NCBI RefSeq assembly: GCF_001423585.1
Contig: NZ_LMOP01000001.1
Location: 931,116-991,416 of the forward strand
Direction of reading: 5' to 3'
Length of the DNA stretch: 60,301 nucleotides
Source: Xanthomonas sp. Leaf148
GTDB lineage: Bacteria; Pseudomonadota; Gammaproteobacteria; Xanthomonadales; Xanthomonadaceae
The stretch's first letter is position 1. Every line of letters begins with the position of its first letter. A model generated the notes under the pieces. It saw only the letters and a program-made list of their open reading frames with translations, was not told the origin of the DNA and did no database searches. Below, piece by piece: positions 9,154 to 19,391 of this stretch. Position numbers and translations under genes: made by a program.

Positions 9154-11235
9154 TCAGACGCGCCCGAACGCCGGATCGCTGCGACTGGGCTTGCCGGTTT
9201 CCAGATGGCCGGCCAGACGCCGCCGGAACGCGCCGCCCGGTTGCTCGACGACCACGTCATACCAGTGGTCGCTTGCGGCGAGCGGCAACTGCAGGATCTG
9301 GCGCTGACCTGCAGAAAGTTGCAGCGCGCGCGGGCTCGGATCTGCGTAGTCCAGCGCGCGCAGTTGCAGCGTGCAAGGCTGTTGCCCGGCGTTACCGATC
9401 TCCAGGATCAGCGTGCCGCCGTCCTGGCGCGCTTCGAGCCACGGTGCTGCCGCTGGTTGCGGCGTGGTCGCCAGATCGCCGGCAAATTCGCGCAGAAATC
9501 CATTCGGCCCGTGCACGCGCAGCGCATATGCGCCGTCGTGCGCGGCGCCCATCGGCACGTCATCGAGCCGGGTACCAGGTAATACCGTGTAGTACCACGG
9601 CCCGCCGGTGGACGCGCTGGTGTAGACGTTGAATGCCGCCGCAGCCGTCCCGGTGTTGACGAACTGCAACTGCAGCGCGCCATCGTCCTGCACGCGTGCG
9701 TGCACCTGTGCGGCATATGGCAACGCGCGCGCCGGGCGTTGGCCGGGCTCCTGTCGCGGCATGACGGCGTTGGTCGGCGGCACCGGCAATGGCTTGTTGC
9801 GTAGCGCCGCCGTGCGTGCGCGGTAGTCGCCGATAGACGGCAATGCGCTCAGCGCCGAATCGTCCGGCTTGCGGAAATCGAACACGCTGGTGAGATCGCC
9901 ACTGACCGCGCGACGCCACGGGCTGATATTCGGCTCGGCCACACCGAAGCGACGTTCCAGCAACCGCAGCACCGAAGTGTGATCGAACACCTGCGAATTG
10001 ACCCAACCGCCACGCGTCCATGGCGAAATCACCAGCATCGGTACGCGGATGCCCAGGCCCACCGGCACGCCGTTGTAGGCCTCGCCGCGCACATCGACAT
10101 TGCTGCGGCCCATGCGCGCGTCCAGCGCTGGCAATGGCGCCGGCACATGGTCGAAAAAGCCGTCGTTCTCGTCGTAATTGATGATCAAGGCTGTTTTCGC
10201 CCAGACCTGCGGATTGGAGGTCAGCGCATCGATCAACCGCGCCACCAGCGATTCGCCGTAAGCCGGCGGCGCTTCGGGATGTTCGCAATATGCAGTCGGC
10301 GGAATGATCCACGACACCTGCGGCAAGCGATTGCCCTGCACGTCGGCGGCGATCGCGGCAATCAGGTGGTCGGCCTGGGTGCTGGCTGCATTGTCTGCGG
10401 TGGATCCAGGCACACAGGCACGCGCGCGGCGATATCGTTCGTCAGCTGTGTCGAGCCCGCGGTAGTACGCAAAATACGCCAACGAGTTGCAGCCAAAATT
10501 GTCGTACTCCTGATACACGCGCCAATCGATGCCGGCCGCCTGCAAGCGCTGCGCATAGGTCGTCCAACCCATCGCCGCGTAACCAGGTTTGTCGCGCGCC
10601 ATGTCGGCGGTCCAGTTGCCGTCATCGGCGTTGTCGGCCACCTGCGCGCGGGTATCGCCCACGCTCAGGCCGCTGGTGCCGGTGAACAGATACATGCGAT
10701 TGGGATTGGTTGGCCCGTGCATCGAGCAGAAATAGCCATCGCAGATGGTGAACGCGTCGGCGAGTGCGTGGTAGTACGGAATGTCGTGACGTTGGAAGTA
10801 GCCCATCGTCAACTCGCCCTTGTAGGGCACCCACGCGTCGTATTCGGCCCAGCGCGCCGGGTCCTGCCCGTGGCCGGCTTTCCACGAATGATCCAGGCTT
10901 TTGATCAGCGGCGCGCTCGTGGTTTGCGCATCGAAGGCAAACGGCAGCAGTCGGCGCCCATCGGGCGCCGGCTGACTCCACACCGGCTGACCATCGCGCA
11001 ACTGCAGCGCATGCGGATCGCCGAACCCGCGCACACCGCGCAGCGTGCCGAAGTAATGATCGAACGAGCGATTCTCCTGCATCAGGATCACCACATGTTC
11101 GATATCGCGCAGCGTGCCGGTCCGTGCATTGGCTGGCAGTGCCAGCGCGCGACCGATCGACGACGGCAATGCCCCGGCGGCAGTGAGCGCAGCAACGCGC
11201 TTGAGGAAATCGCGGCGCGAAGAAGATGACGTCAT
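9154..11235 (-). CDS. Phosphocholine-specific phospholipase C
   Basis: A 693-residue secreted phosphoesterase of the PlcN/PlcH and AcpA family. The N-terminus carries a twin-arginine signal (RRDFLK at residues 7-12, then a hydrophobic stretch). The family active-site motif MQENRSFDHYFGTLRG follows near residue 50, then NYDENDGFFDH and SPWTRGGW; two C-terminal beta-rich repeats (DUF756-like) close the protein. It should hydrolyse phosphatidylcholine or related lipids outside the cytoplasm, releasing phosphocholine. The ATG at 11235 gives the cleanest Tat signal. A Pho box lies upstream, indicating induction by phosphate starvation. Confidence 0.93.
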   Translation of the reverse strand: MTSSSSRRDFLKRVAALTAAGALPSSIGRALALPANARTGTLRDIEHVVILMQENRSFDHYFGTLRGVRGFGDPHALQLRDGQPVWSQPAPDGRRLLPFAFDAQTTSAPLIKSLDHSWKAGHGQDPARWAEYDAWVPYKGELTMGYFQRHDIPYYHALADAFTICDGYFCSMHGPTNPNRMYLFTGTSGLSVGDTRAQVADNADDGNWTADMARDKPGYAAMGWTTYAQRLQAAGIDWRVYQEYDNFGCNSLAYFAYYRGLDTADERYRRARACVPGSTADNAASTQADHLIAAIAADVQGNRLPQVSWIIPPTAYCEHPEAPPAYGESLVARLIDALTSNPQVWAKTALIINYDENDGFFDHVPAPLPALDARMGRSNVDVRGEAYNGVPVGLGIRVPMLVISPWTRGGWVNSQVFDHTSVLRLLERRFGVAEPNISPWRRAVSGDLTSVFDFRKPDDSALSALPSIGDYRARTAALRNKPLPVPPTNAVMPRQEPGQRPARALPYAAQVHARVQDDGALQLQFVNTGTAAAAFNVYTSASTGGPWYYTVLPGTRLDDVPMGAAHDGAYALRVHGPNGFLREFAGDLATTPQPAAAPWLEARQDGGTLILEIGNAGQQPCTLQLRALDYADPSPRALQLSAGQRQILQLPLAASDHWYDVVVEQPGGAFRRRLAGHLETGKPSRSDPAFGRV

Positions 11236-11293
11236 GACGAAAAACCCTGCAAAAGTCGGTGACGTGCAGCGCACACGGCGGCCGCACACGACA

Positions 11294-11327
11294 CGTATAG
11301 CGGGCCTACGCGACAGTTTTGCGACAG
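11294..11327 (-). promoter_or_regulatory. Pho box and -10 of the phospholipase C gene
   Basis: On the minus strand 11327-11310 reads CTGTCGCAAAACTGTCGC, two CTGTC half-sites 11 bp apart as in the PhoB consensus. Ten bases further is a TATACG hexamer (11299-11294), the spacing used when PhoB replaces a -35 element. The start codon is 58 bp downstream of the -10. Confidence 0.75.
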
Positions 11328-11429
11328 CCACCGTCATCAATGTTTCATGAGCCATTGACACCCTGCGTCGCGAAACGCCGGTCTTGCACCGTGCGTCCGC
11401 CCTCAGCCGCGCTCGAATAGGACTCCCCC

Positions 11430-13754
11430 ATGACTCCCGCCCGTCGTTTCCATGTCACGCCACTGGCATTCGCCCTCGCCGCGCTGCTTCCCGTCATTGC
11501 GCACGCCACCAATCCGGTCGCTGCCAGCGTGGCGGACGCACCGGTCACGTCCGCCGATGCCGCAAGCAACGCGACTCAGCTGGATGCGATCAACGTGGTC
11601 TCGCAAGGCAGCACGCGGCAGGTGCAGCGCATCAGCCGGCAGGATATCGAGCAGCTGACGCCAGGCAGCAGCGCCTTCAAGGCGGTGGAAAAACTGCCCG
11701 GCGTGCAGTTCCAGTCCGCCGATCCGTTCGGCACCTACGAGTGGTCCACCCAGGTCACCCTGCATGGCTTCGACCAGAGCCGCCTGGGCTACACGCTCGA
11801 CGGCATTCCGCTGGGCAACATGAGCTACGGCGTCACCAACGGCCTGCACATCACCCGCGCCATCATTTCCGAAAACCTCGGCTCGGTAGAGATCGCACAA
11901 GGCGCCGGCGCACTCGGCACCGCGTCCAACACCAACCTCGGCGGCACCATGCAGTTCTACTCCGCCGATCCGCAGACCACGCCCGGCGCGCGGCTGGTGC
12001 AGACGGTGGGCAGCGATGCCACGCGACGCACCTTCGTGCGCGCCGATACGGGCGATCGCGATGGCTTGTCGGCGTACCTGTCCTACGCCAATGCCACTAC
12101 CGACAAGTGGAAAGGCTTCGGCGATCAGCAATCCGAACAGGCCAACCTCAAGACCGTGTACCAGTGGGGCGACGGCAATCGTCTGAGCCTGTTCCTGGAT
12201 ACCTCGCGGCGCAAGGAATACGACTACATGGATCTGTCGTTGACCAGCCAGCGCGCACTGGGCTGGGACTACGACTACCTGCAACCGGATTGGGCCACCG
12301 CCGTACAGATGGCGCGCGCCTACCAGAGCACCGGCGCCACCAGCGGCGTGACCAACGGTTACCCGCAATCGCTGGCCGGATTGCCCAGCGACTACAGCTG
12401 GCTCGATGCCAGTTACTACGCCGGCGGCGGCCTGCGCCGCGACAATCTTGCCGGCCTGTCGGGCACGTTCGTGTTCGGCGGTGTCACGTTGGATGCCACC
12501 GGCTACTACCACGCCAATCGCGGCGAAGGACAGTGGGTCACGCCGTATGTCGTCACCTCGGCGCAGATTCCGGTGTCGATGCGCACCACCGACTATGGCC
12601 TGGACCGTTTCGGCGGTACCAGCGCACTGAAATGGTCGTGGGGCACTCACGATCTGGAAGCCGGCGTGTGGGCCGAGAATGCGCGCACCACGCAGGGCCG
12701 CAACTACTTCGCGCTCGGCAACGAGGGCTACACCTCGCTGTACAACGTGTACGAAGCGCAGACCCCGTTCCGCCGCGATTTTCTGCAGCGCTACACCACC
12801 CAGACCCGCATGCTCTACGTGCAGGACACCGTGCGTTTGCTCGATGACCGCCTGACGTTGAACTACGGCGCAAAGGCGCTCAACACCACCACGCGCGCGC
12901 AGTCGCTGGTGCCCACCACATCACTGGCGCAAGGCCGCATTCGTGCCGAAGACAGCTTTCTGCCGCAAGTCGGCGTGAACTACAAACTCGACGAACGGCA
13001 GGACATCTACGCGTCCTACAGCAAGAACATCGCCGCCTTCGGGTTCACCCCGTTCGCCACCTCGCAGGCCGCGTTCGATCGCAGCCGCTCCACGCTGGAG
13101 CCGGAAGAGTCGCAAACCGTACAGATGGGCTACCGCATGCAGGACGAGCAGTTCCAGCTCTCGGCCGATGCCTACTTCACCAAGTTCTCCAACCGTCTGT
13201 TGACCACCTCGCCGTGCAGCGCGGTGCAGACCTGCGCTTCGATCCTGAGCAATGTCGGCGCGGTGCATAGCGCCGGTGCGGATCTGGCGGTGATGTGGCG
13301 CCCGACCGACGGCCTGAGCTGGTTGAACTCGCTGTCGTGGAATCGCTCGCGCTATCAGGACGATTACCTCAACAACGGTGTGGTCGCGACCTCGGGCAAG
13401 GACGTGGTTGGCATCCCGGCGCTGATGTTCTCTTCCAGCGCCAGCTATCAGCTGGGTAACCTGCGCCTGGATCTGGACGGCAAGTACGTCGACAAGCGCT
13501 ACATCACCTTTCTCAACGATTCGCAGGTGCCCTCGTACTGGCTGTTCAACGCCGGTGCGCGCTACGACTTCGGTCGCGTCGGCGGCGTGGCGGATATCGC
13601 CCTGGCGCTCAACATCACCAACCTCACCGACAAGCGCTACTTCGCCAGCACTGGCACCAACGGCTACGTCGCTTCCGATCCGGACGGCTACAACCAGACC
13701 ATGGTGGTCGGCGCCCCACGCCAGTACTTCATGAGTCTGGACGTGAAGTTCTGA
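11430..13754 (+). CDS. TonB-dependent receptor
   Basis: A 774-residue outer-membrane receptor. A signal peptide ends near HATNPVA; a plug domain follows (about residues 50-170, with ISRQDIEQLTPG and VTLHGFDQS), then a 22-strand-type barrel ending in the aromatic C-terminus YFMSLDVKF. Substrate is unknown. It is divergently transcribed from the phospholipase C gene, whose promoter has a Pho box, so uptake of a phosphorus-containing or choline compound is a reasonable inference. Only a weak AGGA precedes the ATG. Confidence 0.93.
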   Translation: MTPARRFHVTPLAFALAALLPVIAHATNPVAASVADAPVTSADAASNATQLDAINVVSQGSTRQVQRISRQDIEQLTPGSSAFKAVEKLPGVQFQSADPFGTYEWSTQVTLHGFDQSRLGYTLDGIPLGNMSYGVTNGLHITRAIISENLGSVEIAQGAGALGTASNTNLGGTMQFYSADPQTTPGARLVQTVGSDATRRTFVRADTGDRDGLSAYLSYANATTDKWKGFGDQQSEQANLKTVYQWGDGNRLSLFLDTSRRKEYDYMDLSLTSQRALGWDYDYLQPDWATAVQMARAYQSTGATSGVTNGYPQSLAGLPSDYSWLDASYYAGGGLRRDNLAGLSGTFVFGGVTLDATGYYHANRGEGQWVTPYVVTSAQIPVSMRTTDYGLDRFGGTSALKWSWGTHDLEAGVWAENARTTQGRNYFALGNEGYTSLYNVYEAQTPFRRDFLQRYTTQTRMLYVQDTVRLLDDRLTLNYGAKALNTTTRAQSLVPTTSLAQGRIRAEDSFLPQVGVNYKLDERQDIYASYSKNIAAFGFTPFATSQAAFDRSRSTLEPEESQTVQMGYRMQDEQFQLSADAYFTKFSNRLLTTSPCSAVQTCASILSNVGAVHSAGADLAVMWRPTDGLSWLNSLSWNRSRYQDDYLNNGVVATSGKDVVGIPALMFSSSASYQLGNLRLDLDGKYVDKRYITFLNDSQVPSYWLFNAGARYDFGRVGGVADIALALNITNLTDKRYFASTGTNGYVASDPDGYNQTMVVGAPRQYFMSLDVKF

Positions 13755-13886
13755 TCAGCCCTGCAATCGCCGCTCTCCCGCTGGGGAAGAGCTTGGGGTG
13801 AGAAGACGGGCGCCAAGCGAGGGCGCATGGCGACGCGGCTGGGCGGCTGACTGCCTGAGGCACCCCTCATCCGGCGCTGCGCGCCA

Positions 13887-13910
13887 CCTTCTCCCGCACG
13901 CGGGAGAAGG
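13887..13910. repeat. REP-like palindrome, copy 1
   Basis: CCTTCTCCCGC and its exact reverse complement are separated by two bases. A very similar unit occurs at 14156-14179, suggesting an iterated intergenic palindrome family. Confidence 0.7.
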
Positions 13911-13982
13911 CATGCGGACGATCGCCTGGTCTTGCGTCGATCCGCCGCTGCGTAGCCCGACCCAATCCTCCTCGTCCTCTTG

Positions 13983-14046
13983 CCTTCTCGCCTTCTCGCC
14001 TTCTCGCCATCTGGCCTCCTTGCTCTATCGCTCTATCGCTCTATCG
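13983..14046. repeat. Eight-base tandem repeats
   Basis: CCTTCTCG is repeated three times exactly (13983-14006), and CTCTATCG three times exactly (14023-14046), with further imperfect copies up to about 14125. The tract is pyrimidine-rich on the plus strand. Confidence 0.85.
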
Positions 14047-14155
14047 CCCTCTCGCCTTCTTGCCTCCTGGCCCTCTCGCCTGCGAGCCTTCTGGCCTTGT
14101 CGACTTGTCGACGTATTCGCCTTCTCAACGTGCCCTGCTTCTCTGGCATCCCCGC

Positions 14156-14179
14156 CCTTCCCCCGCCAGCGGGGGAAGG
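14156..14179. repeat. REP-like palindrome, copy 2
   Basis: CCTTCCCCCGC and its exact reverse complement flank two bases; same design as the unit at 13887-13910. Confidence 0.7.
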
Positions 14180-14320
14180 TGCCCGCAGGGCGGATGGGGG
14201 CAGCAGTCGTCAGCCAACCCTCACGCATGCGGCCCCCACCCCATCCAGCGCCCACCCGAACGGCAGCCATCACTGCAGACCGGTTCTTGCACCGCCGCAT
14301 GGCAGCCACCTCGCCCCGCA

Positions 14321-14326
14321 TATAAT
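14321..14326 (+). promoter_or_regulatory. Candidate tdh -10 element
   Basis: A TATAAT hexamer lies 46 bp before the chosen tdh start. No convincing -35 is present at the right distance. Confidence 0.4.
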
Positions 14327-14372
14327 CGGCCACTTACTTTTACTCAGCAGGCCCCGCCAGATGGCGCAGACG

Positions 14373-15395
14373 ATGAAGGCGCTGGTCAAGCGCGAAGCGA
14401 ACAAAGGCATCTGGATGGAGCAGGTTCCCGTGCCCACGCCCGGCCCCAACGAGGTGCTGATCAAGCTGGAAAAGACCGCCATTTGCGGCACCGATCTGCA
14501 TATCTACCTGTGGGACGAATGGAGCCAGCGCACCATCACGCCTGGCCTGACCATCGGCCATGAGTTTGTCGGCCGTGTGGCCGAGCTCGGTTCGGCAGTC
14601 ACCGGTTACCAGGTCGGCCAGCGCGTCTCGGCCGAAGGCCACATCGTCTGCGGTCATTGCCGCAACTGCCGTGGTGGCCGCCCGCACCTGTGCCCCAACA
14701 CGGTGGGTATCGGCGTCAACGTCAACGGTGCATTCGCCGAATACATGGTGATGCCGGCGTCCAACCTGTGGCCGATCCCGGACCAGATCCCCTCCGAGCT
14801 GGCCGCGTTCTTCGACCCGTACGGCAACGCCGCGCATTGCGCGCTGGAGTTCGATGTCATCGGCGAAGACGTGCTGATCACCGGCGCCGGCCCGATCGGC
14901 ATCATTGCCGCCGGCATCTGCAAGCACATCGGTGCGCGCAACGTGGTGGTCACCGACGTCAACGATTTCCGTCTGAAGCTGGCCGCCGACATGGGCGCCA
15001 CGCGCGTGGTCAACGTGTCCAACACCTCGTTGAAGGAGGTGATGAAGGACCTGCATATGGAAGGTTTCGACGTCGGCCTGGAAATGAGCGGCAACCCGCG
15101 CGCGTTCAACGACATGCTCGATTGCATGTACCACGGCGGCAAGATCGCCATGCTCGGCATCATGCCGCGCGGCGCCGGCTGCGACTGGGACAAGATCATC
15201 TTCAAGGGCCTCACCGTGCAAGGCATCTACGGCCGCAAGATGTACGAGACCTGGTACAAGATGACCCAGCTGGTGCTGTCGGGCTTCCCGCTGCAAAAAG
15301 TGCTGACGCATCAACTGCCGATCAACGACTTCCAGAAAGGCTTCGACCTGATGGAAGAAGGCAAGGCCGGCAAGGTCGTATTGAGTTGGAATTGA
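14373..15395 (+). CDS. tdh: L-threonine 3-dehydrogenase
   Basis: A 340-residue zinc-dependent medium-chain dehydrogenase oxidising threonine to 2-amino-3-ketobutyrate with NAD. Cys38 in [12 protein letters not shown] and the GHEFVG histidine are catalytic zinc ligands; the CGHCRNC...C cluster binds structural zinc; ITGAGPIG begins the Rossmann fold. The start [12 protein letters not shown] matches the E. coli enzyme and gives the normal length; an in-frame ATG at 14361, with AGCAGG upstream, would add four residues. Its partner kbl is 5 kb away on the same strand, an unusual separation. Confidence 0.96.
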   Translation: MKALVKREANKGIWMEQVPVPTPGPNEVLIKLEKTAICGTDLHIYLWDEWSQRTITPGLTIGHEFVGRVAELGSAVTGYQVGQRVSAEGHIVCGHCRNCRGGRPHLCPNTVGIGVNVNGAFAEYMVMPASNLWPIPDQIPSELAAFFDPYGNAAHCALEFDVIGEDVLITGAGPIGIIAAGICKHIGARNVVVTDVNDFRLKLAADMGATRVVNVSNTSLKEVMKDLHMEGFDVGLEMSGNPRAFNDMLDCMYHGGKIAMLGIMPRGAGCDWDKIIFKGLTVQGIYGRKMYETWYKMTQLVLSGFPLQKVLTHQLPINDFQKGFDLMEEGKAGKVVLSWN

Positions 15396-15414
15396 CCGAG
15401 CGGCAGTGAGCAAC

Positions 15415-15442
15415 GCAAAAGGCGCCGCAAGGCGCCTTTTGC
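15415..15442. terminator. Bidirectional terminator tdh / porin-like gene
   Basis: GCAAAAGGCGCC, loop GCAA, GGCGCCTTTTGC. The stem has A-runs on one side and T-runs on the other, so it can end tdh on the plus strand and the convergent porin-like gene on the minus strand. Confidence 0.8.
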
Positions 15443-15532
15443 ATGTCGCGTGTTCGGTGTCCGACAGCTACATCACGCGTGGCAGTCATCGCCCGCCACG
15501 CATGCATCAGCCACGCGTTTAACGCATCGCAC

Positions 15533-16249
15533 TCACGGCCAGGTGACGGTGGCGGTCGCCACCAGATGGTTCTGCGAATTTTGCCGCCCGAAGCCGAATT
15601 CGGCCGCTTCGCTGGTGTCGTAATAGCCCACGGTCAAACCCAGCGGGCCGAAGGTCTTGCCCACGTTCACGCCGAAGTCGTTGTAGTCGTGGTCCACCTG
15701 GCTCAGCGCCGAGGTGTAAATGCTGTGCCCGGCGTGCGCGCCAACGGTGAAGTCATGCGGCAACGCCCAGTTGGCGTCCAGTGCGTAGTAATACCCATCG
15801 GTGTCGGTGCCGTACAGATCGTTGGTGTAGGCAACGGTCAGGCTGTAGGTCTTCAGGAACGTGGTTTTGGTGATCAGCTCGGCGTAGTTGGAAGCGCCCG
15901 CGCCCAGGTACTGGTAGCGGTTCACCATCACGTCGAGATTGAAATTGGTGCTCAGATCGGTGTTGTAGCCGACAAAGCCGTCCACTTCCCAATCCGGATC
16001 GCCAGCGCCGAAATCGACATTGGAGGCCCAGGTGCCGACGTAGAACCCGTACGGCAATTTGTAGGTCAGCCCGGCCTGAAACGCGGGTTCTTCGTTGGTC
16101 TGCGAGATACCGCGGAACAGGTAATCGCTGGTCACCGCAAAGGTGCCGCTGAGCGGCGACGCGGGCGCTTCTTCGTCCTGTGCCTGTGCAAGCGGCACCA
16201 CACCCAACAGCAGCAACGACAGACAACAAGCGAGCGGGGAAGGCTTCAT
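15533..16249 (-). CDS. TorF family putative porin
   Basis: A 238-residue outer-membrane protein with a clear signal peptide (cleavage after AQA near residue 22) followed by FAVTSDYLFRGISQT, the hallmark of the Gcw_chp/TorF family (TIGR02001). Alternating aromatic strands and the closing VTWP fit a small beta-barrel. The ATG at 16249 is preferred to one at 16255 since GGAG lies six bases before the former and abuts the latter. It is downstream of the cys transport genes on the same strand; a link to sulfur-compound entry is possible but unproved. Confidence 0.85.
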   Translation of the reverse strand: MKPSPLACCLSLLLLGVVPLAQAQDEEAPASPLSGTFAVTSDYLFRGISQTNEEPAFQAGLTYKLPYGFYVGTWASNVDFGAGDPDWEVDGFVGYNTDLSTNFNLDVMVNRYQYLGAGASNYAELITKTTFLKTYSLTVAYTNDLYGTDTDGYYYALDANWALPHDFTVGAHAGHSIYTSALSQVDHDYNDFGVNVGKTFGPLGLTVGYYDTSEAAEFGFGRQNSQNHLVATATVTWP

Positions 16250-16542
16250 GGGCATCTCCTGAAACGATGGGCGGTCGGTTGGCGAGCGAAGACTGCAATG
16301 ACTTCTTAGTCCAACTGTCATTGCAGCGCAACATAAAAGTCGCGCTCGCTCGATCCAGCGCACATCTCTGGTCGCCGATGCGCTGGTCAGATGCCTGTTT
16401 CATCGACCGATCGGGCCGAATCTTGATGGAGGGGATTGGGGAGTGGGGAGTCGAGATTCGCAACAGCCACAGCAAGACGCCTTTGGCGAATCTTTGGTGC
16501 CGATCGCTTATCCAGACGCAGGGCGTCGCCCACCTGCCTGCA

Positions 16543-17574
16543 TCAGGCTGGAAACACGCCGTAGTGCCGTGCGGACAGTCGCAGCTGTTGGCCGGGTTCG
16601 AAGCTTCCTGCCGAGGCCGGTAGTTCCACTTCCACCTCATTGCCTGCCGGCTGCAGCGTGGCACGCAGGCGCAGGCGCGCCCCACTACGCTGCGACCAGG
16701 CCACCGTGGCCGGCCAGCCGGCGTCGTCGGGCACCAGATCTTCCGGACGCACGTACACCTCGACCGGGCCAGCGGCCAGTGCGGCGTTGGCTGCCGGCAA
16801 CGCGTGACCTGCCACCTGGATCTGCCCTTGCGCCAGCACACCGGGAATGCGGTTCACCGCACCCACGAACGAATACACGAACGGCGAAGCCGGCTTGTCG
16901 TAGATCATCGCCGGGGTGTCGAGTTGCTCGATGCGGCCACGGTTGAGGATGGCGACGCGGTCGGCCAGTTCCAGTGCTTCTTCCTGATCATGAGTCACGA
17001 ACACCGTGGTCAGACCGGTCTGCTCGTGCAGCGCGCGCAGCCAGCGCCGCAGATCGCGGCGCACCTGCGCATCCAGCGCGCCGAATGGCTCGTCCAGCAG
17101 CAGTACGCGCGGCTCGATCGCCAGCGCACGCGCCAGTGCCACACGCTGGCGTTGCCCACCCGAGAGCTGGGTGGGATAGCGTTGCTCCAGGCCCTGCAAT
17201 TGCACCAGCGCCAGCAGTTCTTCCACCCGCGCACGGATACGCGCTTCGGCCCAGCGCTCGTTGCCGCGGCGCACCCGCAGCCCGAAGGCGATGTTCTCGA
17301 ACACGTCCATATGCTTGAACAATGCGTAGTGCTGAAACACGAAACCGACCCGGCGCGACTGCACGCTCATACGCGTGGCATCTTCATCGCCGAACAGCAC
17401 TTGCCCGCCATCGGCGTGCTCCAGCCCGGCCATGATCCGCAGCAGCGTGGTCTTGCCCGACCCGGAGGGGCCGAGCAAGGCCAGCAACTCGCCCTGACGC
17501 ACATCCAGGGTGATGTCGTCCAAGGCGGTGAAGGTCTCGAACTGCTTGCGCAGGCGGTGGATGCGGATGCCCAT
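16543..17574 (-). CDS. cysA: Sulfate/thiosulfate ABC transporter ATP-binding protein
   Basis: A 343-residue ATPase that powers sulfate uptake. Walker [14 protein letters not shown], the signature [15 protein letters not shown], Walker [13 protein letters not shown] and the switch region [11 protein letters not shown] are present. A TOBE-like regulatory region forms the last 100 residues. The ATG at 17574 has AGG five bases upstream; an in-frame GTG at 17580 lacks spacing for this site. It lies 7 bp after cysW at the end of the sbp-cysU-cysW-cysA operon. Confidence 0.96.
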   Translation of the reverse strand: MGIRIHRLRKQFETFTALDDITLDVRQGELLALLGPSGSGKTTLLRIMAGLEHADGGQVLFGDEDATRMSVQSRRVGFVFQHYALFKHMDVFENIAFGLRVRRGNERWAEARIRARVEELLALVQLQGLEQRYPTQLSGGQRQRVALARALAIEPRVLLLDEPFGALDAQVRRDLRRWLRALHEQTGLTTVFVTHDQEEALELADRVAILNRGRIEQLDTPAMIYDKPASPFVYSFVGAVNRIPGVLAQGQIQVAGHALPAANAALAAGPVEVYVRPEDLVPDDAGWPATVAWSQRSGARLRLRATLQPAGNEVEVELPASAGSFEPGQQLRLSARHYGVFPA

Positions 17575-17581
17575 GGTCACC

Positions 17582-18535
17582 TCAATGGCGGTGGTTGGCG
17601 GCCAGCGAATCGCCGTGCCGCCATTCCAGATACGTCTTCAGCGCCAGCGTCAGCAGCGCGGTCAAGGCCAGCAGCGACGCGCACGCAAATGCGGCGCTGT
17701 AGGCGTATTCGTTGTAAAGAATTTCCACATGCAGCGGCAGCGTATTGGTGCGCCCGCGAATATGCCCGGACACCACCGACACCGCGCCGAACTCGCCCAT
17801 TGCACGCGCCGCGCACAGCAACACGCCATACAACAGGCCCCAGCGGATATTGGGCAAGGTCACGCGCCAAAACATCTGCCAGCCATTCGCACCCAGACTC
17901 AGCGCGGCCAGTTCTTCGTCGCTGCCCTGTTGCTCCATCAGCGGCATCAACTCGCGCGCAATGAACGGGAAGGTGACGAAGGTCGTCGCCAGCACGATGC
18001 CCGGCAGCGCGAACACGATACGCGGCAGCTGGATCACCAGCTCGCCCAAGGCCGGCAACTGCACCCGCCAACCTTCGTCGATCAACGGCCAGGCCCAACC
18101 GCTACGGCCGAAGATCAGCACGAAGATCAAGCCAGCCACCACCGGCGAAACCGAGAATGGCAGGTCGATCAGGCTGACCAGCAGACGCTTGCCCCAGAAC
18201 TGATGTTTGCTGATGGCCCACGCCGCAGCAACGCCGAAGATCAGATTCAACGGCAACACGATCGCCGTCACCAGCAGCGTCAGCTTGATCGCCGACAACG
18301 CATCCGGGTCGACCACCGCGCGCAGAAACACGTCCCAACCGCCGCGCAGCGCTTCGGCAAATACCAGCACCAGCGGCAGCAGCAGGAACGCCAGCAAAAA
18401 GACCAGCGCCCCAAGAATCATCAACCACTGCACCCAGCGCGGCTCATTGGTGGCCGAGTCGGTGATGCGGCGCGCCTGCTCGGTCATCGTGCGGGTCTGC
18501 AACATGGAAGGCAGCGACGAAGCAGCATTGCTCAT
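17582..18535 (-). CDS. cysW: Sulfate ABC transporter permease CysW
   Basis: A 317-residue inner-membrane permease with six predicted spans from about residue 38 and the EAA loop ([20 protein letters not shown]) that contacts CysA. It has a longer cytoplasmic N-terminus, about 35 residues, than E. coli CysW. The ATG overlaps the stop of cysU by four bases (ATGA), indicating coupled translation. It pairs with CysU to form the channel. Confidence 0.95.
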   Translation of the reverse strand: MSNAASSLPSMLQTRTMTEQARRITDSATNEPRWVQWLMILGALVFLLAFLLLPLVLVFAEALRGGWDVFLRAVVDPDALSAIKLTLLVTAIVLPLNLIFGVAAAWAISKHQFWGKRLLVSLIDLPFSVSPVVAGLIFVLIFGRSGWAWPLIDEGWRVQLPALGELVIQLPRIVFALPGIVLATTFVTFPFIARELMPLMEQQGSDEELAALSLGANGWQMFWRVTLPNIRWGLLYGVLLCAARAMGEFGAVSVVSGHIRGRTNTLPLHVEILYNEYAYSAAFACASLLALTALLTLALKTYLEWRHGDSLAANHRH

Positions 18536-19389
18536 GCGGGCCTCTGTTGATAGCGCAGCAGGCGTGCCTGCAGCGTGTTGACCAGCAGCAGGATCACGAA
18601 CGACAGCAACAGCATTGCCGCTGCAATTGCGGTAGCACCGGCATAGTCGAATTCCTCCAGCCGGATGGTGATCAGCAGCGGCGCGATCTCGGTGGAATTG
18701 GGCAGATTGCCGGCGATGAAGATCACCGAGCCGTACTCGCCCACCCCACGCGCGAAGGCCAATGCAAACCCGGTCAGCACAGCCGGCCACAACCCCGGCA
18801 GCACCACCCGCCACACCGTCTGCCAGCGCGAGGCGCCCAGCGTGGCAGCGGCGGCTTCCAGCTCACGCTCGCTCTCGGCCAGCACCGGCTGCACCACCCG
18901 CACCACAAACGGCAATCCCACGAATACCAGCGCCAGCACGATGCCCAGCTGGGTGTAGGCCACCTTGATGCCGATCGCCTCCAACCAACGCCCGACCCAG
19001 CCGTTTTCACCGTACAACGCGGTCAGCGCAATGCCGGCCACCGCAGTTGGCAACGCAAACGGTAGATCGATCACCGCATCGAACAAGCGCTTGCCCGGAA
19101 AGCTGTAACGCACGAACACCCACGCCACCCAGGTGCCCATCACCGCATTGAAGGCGCCCGCCACGAAGGCCGTGCCAAAGCTCACCCGCAGCGCCGACAG
19201 CACGCGCGGCTCGCTCCACACCTTCCACAAGCCTTCCCAGCCCAGGCCGCTGGTCTTGATGAAGATCCCCAGCAGCGGGATCAGCACGATCAATCCGAGC
19301 CAGGTCAGGGTGATGCCCAGACTCAGGCCCAGCCCCGGCATCACGCGTCGGCGCGATGGCGACGCTGGGCGTGCAACCGACGTCTGCAT
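18532..19389 (-). CDS. cysU: Sulfate ABC transporter permease CysT/CysU
   Basis: A 285-residue permease with spans from about residue 22 and an EAA loop ([20 protein letters not shown]). It forms the transmembrane pore with CysW. It begins two bases after the sbp stop and overlaps cysW by four bases, so the four transporter genes are a single tight operon. Confidence 0.95.
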   Translation of the reverse strand: MQTSVARPASPSRRRVMPGLGLSLGITLTWLGLIVLIPLLGIFIKTSGLGWEGLWKVWSEPRVLSALRVSFGTAFVAGAFNAVMGTWVAWVFVRYSFPGKRLFDAVIDLPFALPTAVAGIALTALYGENGWVGRWLEAIGIKVAYTQLGIVLALVFVGLPFVVRVVQPVLAESERELEAAAATLGASRWQTVWRVVLPGLWPAVLTGFALAFARGVGEYGSVIFIAGNLPNSTEIAPLLITIRLEEFDYAGATAIAAAMLLLSFVILLLVNTLQARLLRYQQRPA

Positions 19390-19391
19390 GC

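Larger units (their letters stand above)
13755..14372. other. Repeat-rich intergenic region
   Basis: 618 bp between the TonB receptor and tdh, both on the plus strand. It holds a hairpin at 13772-13792 that could end the receptor transcript, two 11-bp palindromes, and 8-bp tandem repeats, listed separately. Open frames reading in from upstream of tdh are low-complexity (Ser, Leu, Arg, Pro) and are not credible genes. Confidence 0.7.

Noticed and set aside
11331..11348. Second possible Pho box on the plus strand for the TonB receptor
   Set aside because: Half-sites CCGTCAT and GTTTCAT are weak and no -10 lies at the required distance.
13798..14360. Reading tdh from an upstream start near 13980
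   Set aside because: The added sequence is low-complexity repeat; MKAL start gives the standard enzyme.
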